From Lunularia cruciata (taxonomy: Eukaryota > Streptophyta > Marchantiopsida > Lunulariales > Lunulariaceae), in the NCBI GenBank assembly GCA_948567375.1, contig OX419760.1, positions 18,414,001 through 18,478,000 on the forward strand: 64,000 nt of DNA, read 5' to 3'. Each line of letters opens with the position of its first letter. The stretch's first letter is position 1. Shown piece after piece: positions 57,198 to 64,000 of this stretch. The notes under the pieces are model-generated. The model did not search any database and was not told the DNA's origin. It saw only the letters and a program-made list of their open reading frames with translations. Made by a program: the position numbers and the translations under genes.

Positions 57198-59103
57198 GGT
57201 AACCTTTTCTCAATGTTTATTGGTGGTATAAGGAATGCTAAAATTCTATACGTCATTCTTTATTCTTGTTTGTAATTTTCAATTTATTAAATTATATACA
57301 TATGCTTACAACAACTATCTTCTTGATATTCAATACAAGCCTTGGTTTATTGATCAATTGATTGAGAGATTAAGTGATAAAGATTATAGCTTCAATGGAA
57401 GAGCTAGTAATGTCATAACTCTATCCATTTGTAGAAATAAATACATGATAGAGGATTTTGTAGAGGTATTAGGCGAGAGTAAAGTATAGAGTATTAGTAC
57501 CAATTTCTTCTCTCAAATATTGGTTATTTACTGTTTTTATCACTTTTTTACTCATGATCATTCAAATCTATATGCATATGGAAGATTTGTTTGTGGATGA
57601 AGAAAACTATTCTTCAAGGAGATCAGATTATATTATTTGTGTTTATCACTATGATTATTTTAAGTTTGCATTCATGACCCTCCCGAGTTTCAGATAGCAA
57701 ACTTTAGTAGTTCCACGAATCATAATAAATAAGGTAATTTATACATAACTTTTGATAATTTCTCTTATTGTAACTTAGTCTTTCTTGTATAGATGAACAT
57801 ATTTTCTCACTTAGACTATCTAAAGAAAGAATAGGGGTTCAATTATATTTTTTATGGGTAGTGCAAGTACATGAGATTCAACTTTTTGTATGGATTAAGA
57901 CCGATAGATAGCTGTAAAACACTATGGGTAATCTGAAAGGTGACCCTTAGCTCTTTATGGCAATGCGGTCTTCACCTAGAAAATAGGGGGTTTCACTTCG
58001 CATTTGATTAAGTTTCCGGGGAAAATAGATATACCAGTAAAAATATCACAGATGACTAAAAAAGATAATTGCCTAAAAAATGAACGATATATTAAAACTT
58101 ATGATTGGGTGAAAAGAACAATTTATGAGCAAAAATTTCTGGCAAATCTTCCACTCACTTAAGTTCTACCGTACTGCGCATAACCTGTCTGAAAACATTT
58201 TCCAGTAACATTGACATAGCCCCATCGATGATACATAAATTTCACGGACGTTTTTTCTAAGGGTAAGGTTTAGTAGCAAAAAAAAAGCTAATTGAGATCC
58301 GTAATGTCTATAGTCTACCCTTAATCCTAAACCCTAAATTTCCATGTGTAACCCATAAAACTAAAATTGAAACCCCATAATCCCTAATGTATAGATAATA
58401 GTTTTAGTAATGAATAAAAACATTTGAAAATTAGTTTTAATGGGGAATTTAAACCACTTGAGCTTGAAATATAAAATTTTAGACTTTCACTAAATATTCT
58501 TACTCAAAATAGGTAAGTAATTCCTTACATCATAAAGTGTAACTGAAATTTTTTTTTAAAGCTGAAACTTGAAAACTTTATTCAGAATCTTGGGCCAATA
58601 TAAAGAATATTTTGGAATTTAGGTTTTATTTAGTCTTAAATCCAAAATCAATCTTTAGATCTATGATATTTGAATAAAACTTTCAAATCTCGTATCTTAA
58701 AGAGAGAGAGGAAAAGAAAATAAATAAATATATATTTGAATATGTAACTTCAGGTTATTTGTCTTTATTTGTCTATCTATACATACATATAATAATCTAG
58801 ATCAACTTACGTAAGTATTATGTTTGTGGTGAAACAAAAAGGATGAGAAGATCTTATTAAGTACTAAAATATAAAATCATGTCAATAATATGGTGAAGTT
58901 GTAAATATTCTTCTCATGCTTTAAAGTGAAAGAAGGAATAAGGTATACATTCATATAAGTAAATATAAAGAAATTAATTAATTAATTTCTATTATTATAA
59001 TAAGTAAAATTAATTGCTTTATAATAGCTTAAATAAAAAAGATAAAGATACATAGAACTTGATTTTAGAAAACTTAAAAGAACCACAAAATTATATAAAA
59101 AGA
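56258..59103. other. AT-rich desert
   Basis: About 2.8 kb of very AT-rich sequence without recognisable genes or transposons. An 84-codon frame (57,235-57,489) has no identifiable motif. It includes a (TA)n microsatellite (57,151-57,194) and two degenerate telomere-like CCTAAA units near 58,320-58,340. Confidence 0.5.
57151..57194. repeat. (TA)22 microsatellite
   Basis: A perfect run of 22 TA dinucleotides. Confidence 0.98.
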
Positions 59104-61033
59104 TGTCATAAAATTTGTAGAGCCAAAGCTAGATTGCTCGGGCGGTGGAGTGGTAGTGTTGGTAGTCATAGGTATTTTGATAATTACTTATAGACTACTT
59201 GTTTGCATTCTGATTTTTATATTAGGGCTATTGATCACATGGTGAGACCCATTATCACTTGCTCCGCTCACACCATCGGATGTGCCATCAATGGCATCAT
59301 TAAGGCTGGAGACCTAGGTCAAGCAAAGGGGTATACTTTTAAAGTTCAACTCCAAAGAGTTCACTTCTCTTATATTGAGCCTTTGAGCTCCTGGTTATGG
59401 TGGACCTCTGAGGTTGGCAAATGTCACTTTGAATCTCTTAGCTAGAGTGGGTATGGCTTGACTGTAATCAGTGCACAATTGTTGGAGGATTGTTGAATGA
59501 AGAATCAAGTACATATTTGATTTTAGTGTGATTTGAATGGAATAATGAATTGATTCAATTAGAGAAGTGAGATTCAAGGAGAAATTGGATGCAAGAATTG
59601 AGAGTGTTGGTGGTATCTTCAAGCTTGGTGGATCATTTTTATCAATCATGGTCCTAGAATTCCTTGACATTGATCGTGTGCAAAAGCCATGTGCAAGTTG
59701 ATGTTTCTTTTCCTTCTATTTAATCAGAAAAAGATTTATAGATTTGTCAAAGGAGTAAACGGTGCACAAAAATGCTAGCCAAATTTTTAAGAATTGAGTC
59801 AATTTGAGTGAATGGGTATTTGATTTAAGCTCAAGAGGTGAAATCAAAATTGATTTGGTACAAATTTAGCTCAAAATGAAAAGTTGAAGGTGGAATTTGG
59901 AACCCATCCTCCTAAATAAGGCACTTGGAGATCCATATCATCTCAATTTGGCATGAGTCGAGAATTAGCACAGAATTTGGTGGTCAACCAACTATAAAGA
60001 AAGTGCATCCAATTGGTAGAGATTGCTCCAAATTGCCCTAACTAGTGCTCAAGTTAGTGAAGCTTGGCTAGATTTAGAAAAGGTTTGCCAAATTTGGAGC
60101 TTGGCCAAATTTGGGGTTCAAATTGGCAAGAAAGGCATCATTTGGATAAATTTTGGCGTTTAGAGGCTTTGAGGCATGAGGCTATGGGCTAAAGAGGCTA
60201 AAAAGGCCTAGAAGGAATAGCAAGCCAACTTGTTTGCATAAGGCTAGCTAGTTTAGATGAGTTTTGGTCATTGTTTGGTAAAATTTGCACACCCTTCTAG
60301 ATTGTGCACAATAGGGTTTGAACCCTAGATCTTTGGTTCTTATATTGGTCCAACTTCATTTATTTGATAGTTGGTGTGATTTGTAGCAAACGTGGAATCC
60401 AAATTTTTTCACACCTTTCATGGCATGAAAGGGGTTAACAACACTTGGAAGGTCCATTGATGGATGATTATCATGAGTTCAAGAAGGCTCACTTTGAGGA
60501 GATTGAGCTATGGAGACAATATTGGTCTCCGAACTACATCTCCATCACTTCAAGCTTGGTTGCTAGGGGTAGATCAATAGTATTCATGAGTTCTAGCTCT
60601 AATAGTATTGGTGGATCTTGTGGAAGTGCATTGGTTGGAGATGGTGCTACTATGAGTGTGGGTACCACTACAAGAGGTGATGCAATATTGAGACTTAACC
60701 CCATGGTAGAGTTCTTCCTATGCTTGATGCAGAACTACCAAGAGTGCGGATTGACAAGCTAAAGAGCTTGCAAGAGTTCCAATAGAAGACCAAAGAGAGC
60801 CTACGTGAGGCATATACTTGCATGAGACGGTTGATCAATTTCACTCAAGGAGTTATTGAGGCCTAGGCTATCTAATTTTGGTATGGGATCATGGACAAGA
60901 AGTTGCAACGTAAAGTATGTGATGCTACATTGCTATAGGCTACTTCACCTACTTTGGCAATGGTCTTTAGTTTGGCTGAGTGCATTGAGCTCAACATGGT
61001 AGAGGAGGAAATGGTGACATTTGGATTTGGTAG
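59104..61033 (+). mobile_element. A3: third A-family copy, 5' part
   Basis: Starts TGTCATAAAATTTGTAG, aligning with the A and B termini, and continues through the diverged LTR-like region (including GGTATGGCTTGACTGTAATCA), leader and gag. The gag frame 60,445-60,762 (DDYHEFKKAHFEEIELWRQY) is open; downstream gag is broken. It is more AT-rich and diverged than A or B, so it is older. Element D interrupts it at 61,034 within gag; the rest, including any methyltransferase region, would be beyond the window. Confidence 0.8.
60445..61033 (+). pseudogene. A3 gag fragment
   Basis: MDDYHEFKKAHFEEIELWRQYWSP-type sequence, the Ser/Gly-rich linker and FNPMVEFFLCL-like segment (LNPMVEFFLCLMQNYQ) match A and B. 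After a stop at 60,760 the capsid part continues (AYTCMRRLINFTQGV) and ends at the D insertion. Confidence 0.8.
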
Positions 61034-61552
61034 TGTAATAATATGGAGTTTATAGACGAGTTAGTCAAGACTAACAAAGAAACAAATAGGCCAAATTAGC
61101 CAAGAATTTTAAGAATATTCTAGAAGCATCTAGGAAGCTACTTGGTACCTTCCAAGTATTGGGTAATGTGCATGCCAAGTGGTGACTTCTACGAGAAAGC
61201 TTCTTGGGAAACTTCTTGGCTAGCTTAGCTTCCACACCAAGTAAATGGCTTCTAGAAGGAAGCTTCTTGGGAAGTTTCTTGACTTGTTTAGCTTGCATGC
61301 CAAGTAGACAACTTCTAGAAGGAAGCTTCTTGAGAAGCTTCTTGAGAAGCTTCTTGGTTAACTTGGCTTGTACTCAAAGAAAGTAGCTTTTCAAAAACTT
61401 CTTGAGAAGCTCTTCAAGAGCCTTGTATGTTCCCTATAAATACCATAGCACAAGCTCATGCTAGGCATTTGGAGATTCACTCATTCAAAAGCTCCAATGT
61501 GATCTTTCACTTTGATCTTCCATTATCATATTTCTCTCTTTGGTCTTTTATA
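61034..61552 (+). repeat. Element D 5' LTR with internal tandem repeats
   Basis: Begins TGTAATAATATGGAG. Contains about 70-bp degenerate tandem units (61,190-61,330) sharing AAGCTTCTTGGGAA and CCAAGTA, and a short array of the self-complementary unit AAGCTTCTTGAG. A TATA box (CCCTATAAATACC) lies at about 61,431-61,443. The LTR ends about 61,552, just before the primer site. Confidence 0.8.
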
Positions 61553-61553
61553 T

Positions 61554-61565
61554 TGGTATTAAAGC
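61554..61565 (+). other. Element D primer-binding site
   Basis: TGGTATTAAAGC resembles the tRNA-Met primer site TGGTATCAGAGC with two changes, next to the LTR end. Confidence 0.7.
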
Positions 61566-61823
61566 AAGAATGTGATGGATGGAATTTATGGATCACCGAA
61601 TCCATTTCTACCAAACCATTAAGATTTTTGTGTCCATATATTATCCAAGCATCATTTCACATAATTCATCATCTCATGGTTTGGGTAATTTTTTTTGAAT
61701 GCGATCAACTTGTCCAATGAACCCTTGGTACTTCTAATTGTAACTTATAGACAACAATGTATATGTTAAATCCATGTGTTAACTTAGATAAATTGTAGGT
61801 AGGTTGATATAATAGTAATAGCC

Positions 61824-62650
61824 ATGGTGGCAATACCCAAATTTATCATTGTTATGAAACAACAAATTGAACACCTTATTTGATTGTTAGAAGAAAGAGA
61901 TCATCAACAACAAGAGTATGCAGAGAGATACCATTCTGAGAAGAAGAGTGAAAATGATTTCCAAAGCCCAAGGTATTTGAAGGTAAAAACCTCCCAAGCA
62001 CAATGGAGAATTTTGTGTTTGATTGTGAATGATATTTTGAAGCTACAAATCTTCAAGATGAATAGAGATAGATTTGTTTGGCTTCAAGCCAATTGGATGG
62101 AGTTGCAAAACTATGGGAACAATTGAGTGGAGCAAGCTTAAAGGCAATTTGTTGTGCTAATCTCAACATGGGAAGAATTCAAGAGCACAAATTGGATGAT
62201 TCTATGCTATAAATATCACACAACCTGCATGAGATAGATTGAAAAAATTGACGTAGATTGGTTTGGTAAGAAGCTACATCATTCAATTCCAAAACACCAT
62301 AATGCAAATTCTAGATATATTAGAAGGTGAAGCTTTGGATCAATTTGTGAGGGGCTTGAAGTCACATACCAAATTAGAAGTGACCATGAGGGAGCCCAAA
62401 CACTTGGAAGAAGCAATGCAATTGGCTGAGTGCTTTGATTTCTTGGTTGCGACAACATGATCTTGACTTTGACCTTCACAAAACCTACCCCCAAATTACA
62501 CATGGGTGGAAGAGCCAACACCAATGGAGATCAATGTCATCCAACAAAAACCAATTGGTCCTATAGATAGGGAAATATTATAATAAAATAGTGGTTGCTT
62601 TTATTGTTGCCAAATTGGGTATCACATTGTTGAATGTCCACTCAAGAATG
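61824..62650 (+). pseudogene. Element D gag
   Basis: Begins near the ATG at 61,824 and is spread over several frames. An open piece (62,263-62,460) has ILEGEALDQFVRGLKSHTKL, a capsid C-terminal signature of plant gypsy gag. A zinc knuckle near 62,590-62,630 reads CFYCCQIGYHIVEC, with Tyr in place of the expected His. Confidence 0.7.
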
Positions 62651-62747
62651 GACAACCTAAACAAATTGCCCAAATGGAGTTTGTGAAGTATGATGATCAA
62701 GGAAACAAGGAATCATAATAAAAGAACTCAAGCTTCCTATTGGGAAC

Positions 62748-63119
62748 TTGATTAGTTCTAATGGGATTGAAGGCTCAACCTATACCATTTTACTTCACTT
62801 GCAAGGTATGATATTTGATCGTGATTGTAAGATTTTGGTTAATTTTGGAAGTTATAAGAATTACATGTCCATGCAATTAGCAAAGGAATTAAGTACTCCT
62901 ATCAAACCAGTAATTAGAAGAAGATTGGTGATTGCAGATGGAAGAAAGAGTTCTACATTCTATACCTCACATCTTGTTACATCCAAGATTGGGAAGAAGT
63001 ATTTAGAGTGTATGAGGTTTTTAGTGGCACTTCTACACTATGATATCATTCTAGGTTCACCTTGGCTTGAAAATCATAAGGTTAAATTTGATTGGACCCA
63101 ATGCCAAATTCAAGTATAA
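62748..63119 (+). pseudogene. Element D aspartic protease
   Basis: A 123-codon open frame. KILVNFGSYKNYMSMQLAKE lies where ILIDSGATHNYMS-type active sites occur, so the catalytic Asp-Ser-Gly is replaced by Asn-Phe-Gly. The second half HYDIILGSPWLENH is conserved. Probably dead. Confidence 0.75.
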
Positions 63120-63479
63120 TACCAAGGTAAGAATTAAAAATTATTTTTTTTGGCACCTTTGAGTTAGACATCTAAGAATAGTCAATCCTAAGATGAGAGT
63201 TTTGTTAGTAAAGCAACCATAGAGCAAGCTTTGGAGGAAGATAAGGCTATTTTTGTGATGTGGATCAAGTTGATTGTGCATGGAGAATCTGATGAGGGCC
63301 AAAAGCTTCATAAAGCAATGGTTGATCAAATAGTTTAGGAGCTTGTGGATGTGTTCTTGGATGATCTAGCGAAGGGATTACCTTCCAATTGTGGTATGCT
63401 CTTCAAGAAAAATTATTGCCAAGAAATATTGCAAGGAGTAGACCAATCTCTCGGCTCTCACCAAGGAGTTGGATGAGCT

Positions 63480-64000
63480 TTGAACAACACTAATGGAGTT
63501 GTTGGAGAAGGGTTTAATACAATATAGTATATCTCTTTGGGGAGCATTGATACAATTTTTCCCAAAGAAGGATGGAGGATTTTGCTTTTGTGTTGATTAC
63601 CATGGCCTCAATAAACAGATAGTGAAGAATACATATCCCTTGCTTTGAATTGATGTCTTGCTAGATCAATTGAGTGGAGCACAATTCTTCTCCAAGTTGG
63701 ATCTCCAAAGTGGCTATTGGAAAATTCCTATTGATAGAGAAGATGTGCAAAAGATTACCTTTTGCACAAGGTATGGGCATTTTGATTAAAGAGTTCTATC
63801 TTTTGGGCTCATTAATGATCTAGTAATCTTCATAGATCAAATGCATTAGGTGTTGGATGGGCTATTGATTGGTACATAGTGGTGTTCTTGGATGATATTT
63901 TAATCTATATTAAGATGGAAGTAGAACATGAAAATCAAGTGCAAGAAGTCTTAAGATGAATACATCAATGGACATTCTATTGCAAGAAGTCAAAGTGTGC
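63480..64000 (+). pseudogene. Element D reverse transcriptase, N-terminal part
   Basis: ELLEKGLIQYSISLWGA, FCFCVDYHGLNKQIVKNTYP, FFSKLDLQSGYWKIPIDRED and, in another frame, VVFLDDILIYIKME (about 63,880-63,920) follow the gypsy order. Stops and frameshifts are frequent. Cut by the window end. Confidence 0.8.

Larger units (their letters stand above)
61034..64000 (+). mobile_element. Element D: another Ty3/gypsy retrotransposon, runs off the window
   Basis: LTR (61,034 to about 61,552), tRNA-Met type primer site (61,554-61,565), leader, gag, protease and reverse transcriptase in gypsy order. It is inserted in A3 gag; the last five bases before it, GGTAG, should recur after its 3' LTR. It is decayed throughout. 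RNase H, integrase and the 3' LTR are expected right of the window. Confidence 0.85.

Noticed and set aside
57235-57489. 84-codon open frame in the AT-rich desert, considered as an organelle-derived insert
   Set aside because: No recognisable organelle protein or RNA in or around it; kept only as an unassigned open frame.
58315-58345. Interstitial telomere repeat
   Set aside because: Only two imperfect CCTAAA units, too few to claim.
1-64000. CRISPR arrays, bacterial operons, rRNA or functional tRNA genes
   Set aside because: None seen; introns, LTRs and TIR elements show a eukaryotic nuclear region, and the tRNA-like leader segment is too degenerate.

Overview
This is nuclear DNA of a land plant. 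The host genes have spliceosomal GT-AG introns and plant-type products: a plastid-type GNAT acetyltransferase, GPN1/QQT2 and a DnaJ-type zinc-finger protein. Dense nested Ty3/gypsy DNA suggests a repeat-rich genome. A bryophyte or other seedless plant seems plausible, but the sequence alone does not settle this.

Layout. 1-27,560 is a retrotransposon nest made of two gypsy families, called C and A/B here. Family C has an LTR of about 0.73 kb, beginning TGTAATAC and ending ATTACA, and a tRNA-Met type primer site. Family A/B is large and unusual. Copy A (1,520-10,804, + strand) lies in a C gag gene and is flanked by the 5-bp repeat AAATG. Copy B (11,647-20,111, - strand) abuts C integrase sequence. 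A and B point tail to tail and form a giant inverted repeat with a spacer of about 0.84 kb. 27,560-51,600 is a gene island with five intron-containing genes whose exons I could join without breaking frame: GNAT acetyltransferase (+), SERAC1-like alpha/beta hydrolase (+), GPN1 GTPase (-), DnaJ-type zinc-finger protein (+) and CWF19-like 2 splicing factor (-). 51,600-64,000 is transposon territory again: a Mutator-like element with TIRs and a FAR1-type transposase, split by a family-C solo LTR; an AT-rich desert; a third A-family copy (A3); and a further gypsy element (D) inserted into A3.

The main discovery candidate is the A/B polyprotein. Its order is gag (two zinc knuckles), aspartic protease, cytosine-5 DNA methyltransferase, reverse transcriptase, RNase H, integrase (HHCC and DDE) and a C-terminal PHD finger. 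The methyltransferase has motifs I, IV (PCQ), VI (ENV), VIII, IX and X in linear order. A retroelement that carries both a DNA-methylation writer and a histone-tail-reader-type domain is unusual. The copies here are decayed, but copy B keeps methyltransferase motifs I-VIII in one open frame, and copy A keeps VI-X in one open frame. Host genes show no sign of disruption.
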